A DNA stretch of 64,000 bases from Shewanella sp. UCD-KL12. Lineage in GTDB: Bacteria > Pseudomonadota > Gammaproteobacteria > Enterobacterales > Shewanellaceae. The stretch is from NCBI RefSeq assembly GCF_001957125.1, contig NZ_MPHJ01000010.1, positions 62,001-126,000 on the forward strand, in the 5' to 3' direction. The notes under the pieces are model-generated. The model had not been told where the DNA came from. It saw only the letters and a list, made by a program, of their open reading frames with translations, and made no database searches. Within the stretch, counting starts at the first letter, position 1; every line of letters begins with the position of its first letter. The translations under genes and the position numbers were made by a program. Shown piece after piece: positions 56,463-64,000 of this stretch.

Positions 56463-56903
56463 CTAGCGGACCCACTTGGCTATATCTCTGGCACTTTTAA
56501 ATGCAAAGTCTCTTTTAATTAGGCTACCGGCTGAGTCAAAAAGTAACAGTTCTGCCTGTCTGGCTCTGTGCTTAGCGATCAGCTTGTCGCCATCTGGCGT
56601 ACCAATTTGAGCAATAAGAAAGAACATCTGCTCTTCACCACCACTATTCATAGAGGCACGCACTTCATTCATCTGCTCAGTCTGGCTACCGCTTACTGCA
56701 AGGTTTGGATCATAGACAAATACTAAAGCAGGTTTACCCGTACCTATCTGCTCATGGGTCGATTTAAACCCTTTCGGCATCACAGTTAACAGCATAGCTA
56801 CGACTATCACGATTGAAGTGATAACACCGATTGCAACCCAAGGCATACGGCGAGTCGAGGTAGCAGCAGTCTTTAGATCTGGCTTGGCGCTAGGTGTAGT
56901 CAT
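56463..56903 (-). CDS. Small membrane-anchored protein between the repeats
   Basis: 146 residues; one N-terminal helix (AIGVITSIVIVVAMLLTVM, about 24-42), then a soluble domain PALVFVYDPNLAVSG...ELLLFDSAGSLIKRD that recalls a thioredoxin-like fold without the CxxC. Family not recognised. It is enclosed by the two repeat copies. Confidence 0.6.
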   Translation of the reverse strand: MTTPSAKPDLKTAATSTRRMPWVAIGVITSIVIVVAMLLTVMPKGFKSTHEQIGTGKPALVFVYDPNLAVSGSQTEQMNEVRASMNSGGEEQMFFLIAQIGTPDGDKLIAKHRARQAELLLFDSAGSLIKRDFAFKSARDIAKWVR

Positions 56904-57009
56904 GATAACAAGTCCCTCTTTTAACTTTTGAAAGATACAATAATGTCACTAATTGTAATAAACGTATCTGAGCCAGAGATTAAAATCTCTCCCAAGGTTG
57001 GGGGATTAC

Positions 57010-57153
57010 CTTGTCAGATAACATGGCAGAAGTATCTTTTTGGTGGGTTCATTGGGCGGTTTTGATATTGGGTAGGCTATTTGAAGGTCGTACCTTCACA
57101 GCAACCTAACGCCTATCCGGCGAGGAATGTGCACTCTTGTTTTGAGAAAGTTT
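57010..57153 (+). repeat. 143-bp repeat, copy B
   Basis: Same orientation as copy A. Stem AAGGT-CGT-ACCTT is kept; CCC/GGG of copy A is TCC/GGA here, a paired change that preserves base pairing. Confidence 0.85.
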
Positions 57154-57316
57154 TTCGTCAGATTAAGAAGTCGGAGATAAGTAGCCAAGAGGTTGACCTG
57201 CTAACCGCAAAACATAAATTATGAATCGTTAGTTTATCAATTAGAGGGTGTTTTGCGTTTAAATGGAGTACCTGAAAAGTTTAATTTTTAACGTTTTCAT
57301 ATACCCATAAAAGTAT

Positions 57317-57341
57317 AACGCCTCAAAAGATAAGAGGCGTT
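57317..57341 (-). terminator. Terminator of outer-membrane protein gene
   Basis: AACGCCTC / GAGGCGTT stem with 9-base loop just after the stop at 57349 (minus strand). Confidence 0.75.
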
Positions 57342-57348
57342 TTTAACT

Positions 57349-58146
57349 TTAGAACTGATAGTTAACTTCTATTCGATGATCACCATTTTCAAAGCTAAGG
57401 TTTTCATTCCAATTAGCGAAGTATCGTATCGTAGTACGGGGATTCAGTTGGTAACTGAGTGCCGCTTCATGCAGCAACACGCTATCTTCGCCTTGCAGCC
57501 CATGCTGCTTAAAAGTGTCTGACCCTGATATGGTCCCCATGTACATTGGGTTATAGTTAAGCCAGATTTTATCACTGAGTTCGACTTTTCCGTATAATCC
57601 GGCAACGTAGAATGTGCCGTGTAAATCCCAGCGGTCTTGTGCTTGCGCTGCACCGGTATTGTTGCTATCAAAAGACTCGCCAAATGCAACACCTAGACCC
57701 GCCAACGGGTATAAGCTAACGGGACCCATCTTAGGAAGCGCTTGAATGAAGCTATACGATGCACTGCCTTGCGTACCTTGGGTCGGTGTGAAACCAAAGT
57801 TGACATCAACCTGGCTGCCACGGCCGTTAGTCAGGTCAACACTGTAGTTACGAAAGCGCAGCGAGTCGATGCTGTCTGTTCCTTCTCGGTTTTTCCAGCC
57901 AATGGCATCTCCGGCAAAGCCCTTCACTTCTAATACATTCATTCCCATCGTTGTATCAGAACCTGTGTCGTAGGTTTGACCCACTTTTAAATTAAGTCCC
58001 TTATCGGTATAGCCAAGCCCTGCTTGGGTGTAAACCGCGAGAGGATCGGACATATCTTGCAGTTCAACTTCTTCGGCAATAGCGTGAGTACTCAAGGCAA
58101 AAGTAATGGCTAAGCTAAGTGAAGTTAATGCAGTTGAGTTTTTCAT
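57349..58146 (-). CDS. Outer-membrane beta-barrel protein, unknown function
   Basis: 265 residues. Signal peptide ends AIA-EE; the protein ends RIEVNYQF, a typical barrel C-terminus; alternating strands throughout. Family not recognised. Driven by the first of the three shared LysR-type promoters (58188-58242), with the LysR gene 58347-59273 just upstream on the same strand. Confidence 0.72.
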   Translation of the reverse strand: MKNSTALTSLSLAITFALSTHAIAEEVELQDMSDPLAVYTQAGLGYTDKGLNLKVGQTYDTGSDTTMGMNVLEVKGFAGDAIGWKNREGTDSIDSLRFRNYSVDLTNGRGSQVDVNFGFTPTQGTQGSASYSFIQALPKMGPVSLYPLAGLGVAFGESFDSNNTGAAQAQDRWDLHGTFYVAGLYGKVELSDKIWLNYNPMYMGTISGSDTFKQHGLQGEDSVLLHEAALSYQLNPRTTIRYFANWNENLSFENGDHRIEVNYQF

Positions 58147-58187
58147 AATCAGTACCTAATTAATCTTGTTGTAATAAGTTGCTGACT

Positions 58188-58242
58188 ATTTTGAAGGCTA
58201 ATATTGACTTGATAAATAGCTGCATAAGACTTAGTTCAAGTC
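58188..58242 (-). promoter_or_regulatory. Shared LysR-type promoter 1
   Basis: Plus-strand layout: -10 complement ATTTTG (58188-58193), 12 bases, GACTTGATAAATAGC (58206-58220), 7 bases, GACT-N7-AGTC (58228-58242). Identical spacing in promoters 2 and 3. Confidence 0.72.
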
Positions 58243-58346
58243 TATTTTGAACTTGACTGGGTATAGAACGGATATAAATGGCTAAAGGAGTAGAGCGACT
58301 TAGTCTAAGAGGTGGCCTAGTCTAAGGGTTAGCTTAAAAGCTGTGG

Positions 58347-59273
58347 TTAAAACTCAAAAGGAGGAAAGTGAGTTGCTGTTTCGTCTAGTATTTTCTTTAG
58401 CCATTTAGTCAGTGGTTTATTGCGATTTTTTCTTGCATAGGTGCAGACTATATGCGAATCAGGTAATCGTTTTGAATTAACTTTAAATTTGATCGGGCGT
58501 AGGTTAGTTGATGGATAAAGAGCAATATCTATCGTGCTCAGTAGTAGCATATTTTGTGATTCAGCAACTTGCATACCAAGGTTTAAACTGTCTGTTTGAC
58601 AGCCCACGCTTGCTTTTACTCCCATTTCTTCAAGAACTGAATCTACGTATATGTTTTTTTCATCAATATTGGGGATGACAATGGAAACGAAGTGATATTG
58701 CTCTAATGCCTTGTGGGTGACTTGTTCTAATTGATGTAGTGGGTGATCTTTATGAGCAAAGATAGCAAATACGTCATCAACAATTTTTTCTTGATAAATA
58801 GAGTTGGGTAAAGTGGCACTATAGTAGTTGACGCCAATTGCTGCACGATTATCTAACAATTGCTCCACAGAGCTTTGATCCCAGCCTTTGATGCACCAAG
58901 TCGCTTTTGGCGCATCGCGGTTAAGTAGTTCAAATATTTTGTTGCCATAGATAAGTTGCGATTGATGATTCAGATAAATCACATAGCGCCCGGTTAGCTG
59001 TGATGGATTAAACTCGCTATTGGTTGCGACGATATCATCAATGCTATTGAGCAGACTCGGCAGTTTTTCTACTAATGCTTCGGTAAATGATGTGGGTGAG
59101 AGTTGGTTACCAGTGCGAATAAACAATGGCTCGTTAAATGATTGCCGGCACTTAGCCAGATTCCGAGCCACCGCTGACTGGGATATATCCAGTTGTTCGG
59201 CAGTCACATAGGTATTACGTGTATTGTAGAGGTTGAGTAAGACCTTAAGTGCTTTAAAATCTAAGTTATCCAT
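58347..59273 (-). CDS. LysR-family regulator, paralogue 1
   Basis: 308 residues from MDNLDFKALKVLLNLYN with GGGAG upstream. HTH region QLDISQSAVARNLAKCRQSF, then an effector domain. Clearly paralogous to the regulator at 62497: shared NLD(F/L)+ L start, (R/K)QS(F/L)N(E/D)PLFI and PLTxWLK near the end. Likely controls the neighbouring shared promoters. Confidence 0.85.
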   Translation of the reverse strand: MDNLDFKALKVLLNLYNTRNTYVTAEQLDISQSAVARNLAKCRQSFNEPLFIRTGNQLSPTSFTEALVEKLPSLLNSIDDIVATNSEFNPSQLTGRYVIYLNHQSQLIYGNKIFELLNRDAPKATWCIKGWDQSSVEQLLDNRAAIGVNYYSATLPNSIYQEKIVDDVFAIFAHKDHPLHQLEQVTHKALEQYHFVSIVIPNIDEKNIYVDSVLEEMGVKASVGCQTDSLNLGMQVAESQNMLLLSTIDIALYPSTNLRPIKFKVNSKRLPDSHIVCTYARKNRNKPLTKWLKKILDETATHFPPFEF

Positions 59274-59374
59274 TTCGCTCCCAAACACAGGCGGAAGAAG
59301 TCGCTGGTTGTCTTGACTATTACTTAGGCCAGATTACCAGAAACCGAGCGCGAATTGAAAATATAACGCAAGCA

Positions 59375-59403
59375 AACAAGCTAAGCAGAGCGCTTAGCTT
59401 GTT
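59375..59403 (-). terminator. Terminator of DUF1254 gene
   Basis: 12-bp stem AACAAGCTAAGC / GCTTAGCTTGTT with a 5-base loop, 20 bases past the stop. Confidence 0.8.
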
Positions 59404-59424
59404 CTCAAGTTAGCTAGATCTCAC

Positions 59425-60477
59425 TTATTTGGCAATAATTGGCGGTAGCAGGTATTCGCCGTCTCGAACGCTTTGATCTGGCTCATATACACGCATTAAG
59501 ATATTCCACCCTTCAGTGGTGTCCAAGCGGTTGTCGATATCGCCACAAACCTCAGCACTACCGTAGTGCATGGTGACTGAGCCATCTTGGTTCTGTTTCG
59601 CCACACGGCTGTTGATGTTATTGTCATCTGAGAACATATAGCCTTGGTCGTTGTAAACGGTAATTGACCAAAACGCTGTGTTTTCAGGCTCTTGATAGGT
59701 TGAGCTGTAACAGATGTCAGTACCTAGTTCTGGTGCTTGAGCAATGTAGACGGTTTCAGAGCTTGGGAACAACCCCCAAGATGTCGCTACTGCCATGTTA
59801 TGCCCTTTATATCGGTCAACTTCACCGCGCGCACCTTGCCAGTCGTTTGGATATTGAGTAATGCTGTCGCGCATCTCGACCTCATACTGCGATCGCAGCT
59901 CAATCATCTGCTCCCAGTCCCAGTTGACCATCGGCTTAGGCTGCATGTTGCCTGATTCAATTTTTATCTGGTTTAGAATATTTGATGCAATAGCGACATC
60001 AGCATCATCTTTTGCATCAAAGACCTGAACGCGTGGGATCACAGCAATCCAGCGTGTATCTTCTTGTTTGTCGAAGTGATGTGTGGTGCCAGATCCTTTT
60101 AGGATGTGCAGCGTTTTGTGCTCATTATCTAAAATGTATACAGAAGCGTAGCGGTCATCGGCATGCTCTGGGATTGTAATGGTGTAGCCTTTGCTGGTAT
60201 CAACTTGAATACCGGCATATAAGGTGTCGCGATTCATTCTTGGTACAGGTTGACGATCAGTTGGGGTCACCTCATTGAAAACCATGCCTACATTCAGGCC
60301 ACCTTCATCAAAAAAGCGGTAAAGGCGAGCATCCATTTCAGCTTCCACAAAGTTATTTACAGTGACTGCTTTGGTGTCGTTTGCAGGCGCATTTGGAGCT
60401 TCTGATGCGATGGCTGTAGTGCTCATTCCAAGTGCAACAGCGATGGCTAAAGAACTTAATGTGTTAGTTTTTTTCAT
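59425..60477 (-). CDS. DUF1254/DUF1214 periplasmic protein
   Basis: 350 residues, signal peptide (AIA-SE). PRMNRDTLYAGIQVD fits DUF1254 and the C-terminal FWSITVYND ... WNILMRVYEPD fits DUF1214; such paired-domain proteins are exported and of unknown biochemistry. GAGG precedes the ATG. Has the second shared promoter 40-100 bases upstream. Confidence 0.82.
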   Translation of the reverse strand: MKKTNTLSSLAIAVALGMSTTAIASEAPNAPANDTKAVTVNNFVEAEMDARLYRFFDEGGLNVGMVFNEVTPTDRQPVPRMNRDTLYAGIQVDTSKGYTITIPEHADDRYASVYILDNEHKTLHILKGSGTTHHFDKQEDTRWIAVIPRVQVFDAKDDADVAIASNILNQIKIESGNMQPKPMVNWDWEQMIELRSQYEVEMRDSITQYPNDWQGARGEVDRYKGHNMAVATSWGLFPSSETVYIAQAPELGTDICYSSTYQEPENTAFWSITVYNDQGYMFSDDNNINSRVAKQNQDGSVTMHYGSAEVCGDIDNRLDTTEGWNILMRVYEPDQSVRDGEYLLPPIIAK

Positions 60478-60524
60478 GATGTTTACCTCAAAAGTTGTTA
60501 GTGGTTATGTTTAAATCTGGTGCT

Positions 60525-60579
60525 ATTATTACAACTGAAATCGACTTGATTAATAGCTTAAACCGACTAACATTGAGTC
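60525..60579 (-). promoter_or_regulatory. Shared LysR-type promoter 2
   Basis: -10 complement ATTATT (60525-60530), 12 bases, GACTTGATTAATAGC (60543-60557), 7 bases, GACT-N7-AGTC (60565-60579); the last is within the longer palindrome CCGACT-N7-AGTCGG. Confidence 0.75.
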
Positions 60580-60619
60580 GGATTAGTACTTGAGATTAGA
60601 CTTGTGCTTATGGCTCAGG

Positions 60620-60649
60620 TTTTAGTTTTAGTTTTAGTTTTAGTTTTAG
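60620..60649. repeat. TTTTAG hexamer repeat, five copies
   Basis: Perfect tandem hexamer in the 470-base gap between the DUF1254 gene and the HlyD-like gene. The rest of the gap has loose CTTGAG-type repeats and no gene. Confidence 0.85.
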
Positions 60650-60949
60650 TATTGGGGTTGAACTAGGGCTTGAGATGTCAAACTTGAGCTTGGACTTGAA
60701 TTAGCACCTAGGCTTAAAAGCGCAACAATGGCCACAATTTGTTTATTTAGGGAAAGTCAGTCACTGGGGAGCGAAGCGCTTGGTGCTTAGCGGGGGTTAC
60801 TGTTAACTGGTCACAGCTTGTTTGAAAGTGATGCAGGGGGCAAAGGGGATAGCTTGCCGCCCATTTAACATGTGCAAAAACCGCCTTACTCCCATCAGTG
60901 AAATAAAGCTGAGAATAAAGCGATCCATCAAGATGATTAGCGTGCGTAA

Positions 60950-61981
60950 TTACAGCGCTTGTAGGTAAGATTTCACTGCAGTAATTCTCACGGTCGCAGC
61001 ACCAATAATGTCTATAAAGCCAAGTAACGGTGTTGGCTTGTCAGCACTAATCCAGGCTGAGCCAGTGGCTCCAATAGGCAGCCTTGCCATCGTCTCGGCA
61101 TCTATTTCTAGAATCACAGTTCTGCCAACGGGTGCCGAGCCTCGCTGTATATGCTGAGAAACAAATTGCTCCTGAGGTAATAAGCTTCCTTGTGCCTCAC
61201 CGGTCGCTTTAACAATGCTGTGCACTTTAGCGCGAAAAATCTCGCCGGGATGGCTGTGAACAAAAAATTCACTGAACTGTCCTGGCTGGATGTTTCGATA
61301 AGCTTGATCTGGGATCCGCATCTCAACAAACTTTTTGCTTGTGTCCCAAAGGTGCAATGAACCAACACGCGAGCCATCGGCGATAAACACATGAGTCACC
61401 ATGCCATCAAATGGGGCGGTAACTGTTAAACGCTCAAGCTCAAACTCAAAATTAACCCGCTGCGCTTCTAAGCTTAGCTTCTCTGCATCAAAAACAGCGA
61501 GGTCAGCTTTAAGTTTTACAACAAGATCTGCAGCTTGCTCTTTCTCTTTTAAAGAGACATGTTGCTGCAACCCTTGGTGGCGCAGATGATCGCGCTTAGC
61601 CTGAGATAGTGTGACCTGTAAGGCCGCTTGTTGGCGTTGCACTTTCACTCGCTTAGCATCTAACTCTGCAATTTTAGCGGTCAAATTATCATCTTTGAGT
61701 ACATACAGTACATCACCTTTAGTGAACGCTTGGTTATGATCGACATAGACTCTATCAATATGCTGCCCAAGTGCTGGTGAGAGCACCGCATGGGGGGCTT
61801 TTACCGTGGTTGAGTTAGTCAAATCGGCCGGTGAATAAAACCGGTGACCGAAAAACAGTGACAACGCCAGTAATACACCAATAAAAGTAGTGATAAAGTA
61901 ATTTTTTGGCGTTCGGTTAAGTACCTTAAATTTAAACAATAACCATACGATAAGAATGTAAGGTAGCATTATCTCTTTCAT
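60950..61981 (-). CDS. HlyD-family membrane fusion protein (YiaV/YibH-like)
   Basis: 343 residues from MKEIMLPYILIVWLLFK. Two N-terminal helices, then the biotinyl-lipoyl-like half (VKAPHAVLSPALGQHIDRVYV), a coiled-coil hairpin (about 110-180) and TVTAPFDGMVTHVFI. Periplasmic adaptor of an efflux/secretion system; no pump gene lies beside it. Start overlaps the preceding stop as TAATG, so coupled to the upstream gene. Confidence 0.85.
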   Translation of the reverse strand: MKEIMLPYILIVWLLFKFKVLNRTPKNYFITTFIGVLLALSLFFGHRFYSPADLTNSTTVKAPHAVLSPALGQHIDRVYVDHNQAFTKGDVLYVLKDDNLTAKIAELDAKRVKVQRQQAALQVTLSQAKRDHLRHQGLQQHVSLKEKEQAADLVVKLKADLAVFDAEKLSLEAQRVNFEFELERLTVTAPFDGMVTHVFIADGSRVGSLHLWDTSKKFVEMRIPDQAYRNIQPGQFSEFFVHSHPGEIFRAKVHSIVKATGEAQGSLLPQEQFVSQHIQRGSAPVGRTVILEIDAETMARLPIGATGSAWISADKPTPLLGFIDIIGAATVRITAVKSYLQAL

Positions 61982-62289
61982 TATCTTGTTCCCTTTATCC
62001 AAGTTTGAACTTTATCCCAGTCGGTAACGATGGCAAGCGCCGCGAGAAACCATAGGGGTTTCCATGCCAGACCTAGAATACATAGCCAGAAGATGAGCTT
62101 AGCTTGAGCGAGACCTTTTTCTTTGGCTAAATGCTTAGGAATAGAGTGTATTTGCCACAGTTTGGCCGCTATCCAGCTGATGATGGCAATAGTGACTATG
62201 ACGATAAACCACATAAACTCAATGGAGTTGAGTAGCGGGTATACCTGCGGTAAAGCTTCAAATTGTAAGCTTGTATCGTTGATTCTCAT
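61981..62289 (-). CDS. Small inner-membrane protein, YiaW/DUF3302-like
   Basis: 102 residues from ATG 62289, which has GAGG 6 bases upstream (ATG 62301 has no such site). Two predicted membrane segments (about 23-45 and 65-90) and SIPKHLAKEKG between. Pairing with an HlyD-like gene mirrors the E. coli yiaW-yiaV pair. Third shared promoter lies just upstream. Confidence 0.68.
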   Translation of the reverse strand: MRINDTSLQFEALPQVYPLLNSIEFMWFIVIVTIAIISWIAAKLWQIHSIPKHLAKEKGLAQAKLIFWLCILGLAWKPLWFLAALAIVTDWDKVQTWIKGTR

Positions 62290-62360
62290 CAGAGGCCTCA
62301 TTATGTAAAGTAAAGTGTTAATCCCAGCGCTGTTGGTGTGCTGCTTAATAACGTGGGGCC

Positions 62361-62415
62361 ATTATGAAGTTTTTAACCGACTTGTTTAATAGCCTTAAGC
62401 GAGTTTGCACAAGTC
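62361..62415 (-). promoter_or_regulatory. Shared LysR-type promoter 3
   Basis: -10 complement ATTATG (62361-62366), 12 bases, GACTTGTTTAATAGC (62379-62393), 7 bases, GAGT-N7-AGTC (62401-62415). Confidence 0.72.
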
Positions 62416-62496
62416 GAATAATGACTTGTCATTGATAGGTGCTGGACACTATGTAAGGGCGAACACCTTACAATGCTGTAAGGCGAGCTGGATAGG

Positions 62497-63438
62497 TTAT
62501 GACTGACAGGGGCGAGTGGCAACAGTCAATGAAGGGTTGTACAGCGGTGTAATGGTCTCTTTGATAAGCGATTTTAACCATAAAGTTAGCGGCTCTTGAG
62601 CCTGTTTACCCGAGTATGCACAGGTGAGCATTAACGGCATGTGATGATCAGCCAGTTTGACCGCTTTTAGCGCTGAGCATTGTTCACCGAGACTGAGTGC
62701 CGAGCCGATAAATAACAATGGTTGATTGTGGGCAATTTGTGTCGCCAGCGGTAAAGAGTGAGTGTGTATCCGTGAGCTGATCTGAGAGTGTTGACCAAGT
62801 AGGTGCTCTAAGCGGTTATTGCTGAACTTATCGTTAGCGTTTAATGGCAATGAAATAAATTCATACTGTGCCAGTTGTGCCAAGGTGACACCTGGTAAGT
62901 CATGTATTGGGTGTTGATTGTTTGCCCAAACAACCAATTCATCGTTTACGATTTTATCTTGAACAATCAAGCTGGGTAAATCTTGATTGACGTAGTCGAG
63001 CCCTAAAACAACGCGCTGGTCGAGGAACTTTTCAATGGCTTGACTTTGCCAATCGGTGATCGTCCAGCTGGCGTTGAGGGCCTGTGTAGATAGCTGCTGT
63101 GACAGTGCAGTGCTTATTTGAGATGGTAATTGTGCGGCGACAAATAGGTGGTAGTGCCCGTACAGCTTGGCCGGGTCGAAAGTATTTTTCATCACAATAT
63201 CGTTGAGGCGGTCGGCGATGTTTGGAAGCTCGATAGCCAGTGCTTGCATGAGTGGAGTTGGGTTGAGTTGCTTACCTTGACATATAAACAAAGGGTCATT
63301 GAGTGATTGACGGCTTTTAGCTAGCGCTCGACTGACCAATGATTGTGAGACCTCCATGTTTTCAGCAGTTTGATAAGTGTTTTTTGTCTGATACAGATCC
63401 GACAAAATGCGCAGGGTACGAAGATCTAAATTATTCAT
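62497..63438 (-). CDS. LysR-family regulator, paralogue 2
   Basis: 313 residues. HTH region NMEVSQSLVSRALAKSRQSL and effector domain, paralogous to the regulator at 58347. Lies next to the YiaW/HlyD-like pair and upstream-neighbour to an outer-membrane protein gene on the same strand. Confidence 0.85.
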   Translation of the reverse strand: MNNLDLRTLRILSDLYQTKNTYQTAENMEVSQSLVSRALAKSRQSLNDPLFICQGKQLNPTPLMQALAIELPNIADRLNDIVMKNTFDPAKLYGHYHLFVAAQLPSQISTALSQQLSTQALNASWTITDWQSQAIEKFLDQRVVLGLDYVNQDLPSLIVQDKIVNDELVVWANNQHPIHDLPGVTLAQLAQYEFISLPLNANDKFSNNRLEHLLGQHSQISSRIHTHSLPLATQIAHNQPLLFIGSALSLGEQCSALKAVKLADHHMPLMLTCAYSGKQAQEPLTLWLKSLIKETITPLYNPSLTVATRPCQS

Positions 63439-63516
63439 AGGGGGCTCTTTAATTGACGGCTTCGATGGCTTCAGTAAGGGAAATAAAATTGTTAACCATT
63501 ATCTTGGGTGAACGAA

Positions 63517-63535
63517 AGGGCCCAATACAGGCCCT
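63517..63535 (-). terminator. Terminator of right-end outer-membrane protein
   Basis: Stem AGGGCC / GGCCCT with 7-base loop, followed on the minus strand by TTTCGTT. Confidence 0.6.
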
Positions 63536-63567
63536 ATCAGGTTGATGCAGCTACGGGGTTAATGCCC

Positions 63568-63999
63568 TTAGAAGCGCCAATCGAAACCGACAGAAATCTT
63601 AGTGTCTTCACCGCGAATGTAAGTGCTGTTCGACATTGGGTTGTTAATGTCATCTAGCCTGATGTTGGTGTACTTAGCTTCTAAGTAGATATTGAATACT
63701 GCATCACCGACTTTAGTTCGTGTACCTTGCAGTAATACTAAGTCAACCATTTGCATCTCTACACCGCCGTAAGTTGAGCCACCAAATGCTTGAAATACTG
63801 TGTAGTGAGTATCATTCCATGGGTGCAACCCATATACGTTAACTGACGCCATGTGGGCATCATCGCCACCGAGCATAGATTTTACGTCACCACCAGAAAT
63901 ATTCATCGACTCCAAGGCAAACGAGTTACCACTGCCTAATGAATAGCCATCAAGCTGTGAAGGAGCCATACCCGCATTTAAATCTCCGGCAATCTTGTT
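63568..63999 (-). CDS. Outer-membrane protein, 5' end outside window
   Basis: 144 visible residues; the frame stays open to the window edge past the first ATG (63969), so the gene continues outside. Ends KISVGFDWRF, a barrel-type C-terminus, with alternating strands such as NIYLEAKYTNIRL. Family not recognised. Its promoter, and whether it shares the LysR-type layout, is outside the window. Confidence 0.65.
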   Translation of the reverse strand, partial: NKIAGDLNAGMAPSQLDGYSLGSGNSFALESMNISGGDVKSMLGGDDAHMASVNVYGLHPWNDTHYTVFQAFGGSTYGGVEMQMVDLVLLQGTRTKVGDAVFNIYLEAKYTNIRLDDINNPMSNSTYIRGEDTKISVGFDWRF

Positions 64000-64000
64000 G

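Overview
The window looks like chromosome of a marine gammaproteobacterium, most likely Shewanella. The grounds are a Gln-rich SSB beside a YajR-type transporter and uvrA, an octaheme tetrathionate reductase behind a monoheme cytochrome c and a DUF3373 outer-membrane protein, a CsdA/DeaD helicase, metJ divergent from metBL, and many envelope lipoproteins. There are no rRNA or tRNA genes, no prophage, no transposase and no CRISPR array. Both ends cut a gene: a 5'-truncated M9 collagenase on the left and a 5'-truncated outer-membrane protein on the right.

Layout. 1-12.9 kb is housekeeping: collagenase, DUF2059 protein, ssb, yajR-like, uvrA, a small membrane protein, an M28 peptidase lipoprotein and csdA/deaD. 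13.3-27.3 kb is an ABC-transporter capsule locus read leftwards, kpsM-T-E-D, Stealth phosphotransferase, GT2 glycosyltransferase, CMP-Kdo synthetase, kpsC, kpsS. A PagL-like lipid A deacylase and an alpha/beta-hydrolase-like gene lie beyond it. The roughly 1 kb kps leader carries two ops-like elements on the transcribed strand, and an rfaH gene sits 4 kb away (31.4 kb), which suggests RfaH-dependent capsule transcription. 28-37 kb holds lhgO, two paralogous small proteins, rfaH, a LysR regulator divergent from a choloylglycine-hydrolase/penicillin-V-acylase-like enzyme, a PIG-L deacetylase lipoprotein, a GFA protein and an RcsF-like lipoprotein.

37-43 kb is a methionine regulon, metF, metL, metB and metJ, with visible MetJ boxes, followed by a TSUP-family exporter. 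44-47.6 kb carries a TraF-like outer-membrane protein, a LysR regulator and a short-chain dehydrogenase. 47.7-54.6 kb is nitrogen/sulfur stress respiration: norVW (NO reduction) behind a sigma-54 promoter with four NorR-type sites, divergent from the cytochrome c / DUF3373 / octaheme reductase operon, which has an FNR-type box. A MOT1-type molybdate/sulfate transporter follows. A pair of 143-bp direct repeats flanks a small membrane-protein gene at 56-57 kb.

57.3-64 kb is the least explained part: two paralogous LysR regulators, a beta-barrel protein, a DUF1254/DUF1214 protein, a YiaW-YiaV-like membrane/HlyD pair and another outer-membrane protein. Three of its promoters share one composite architecture, with identical spacing between an inverted repeat, a 15-bp block over the -35 and a -10. 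This is the strongest candidate here for an undescribed regulon. Five copies of a mosaic intergenic repeat rich in small palindromes are scattered through the window, two of them inside the capsule operon.
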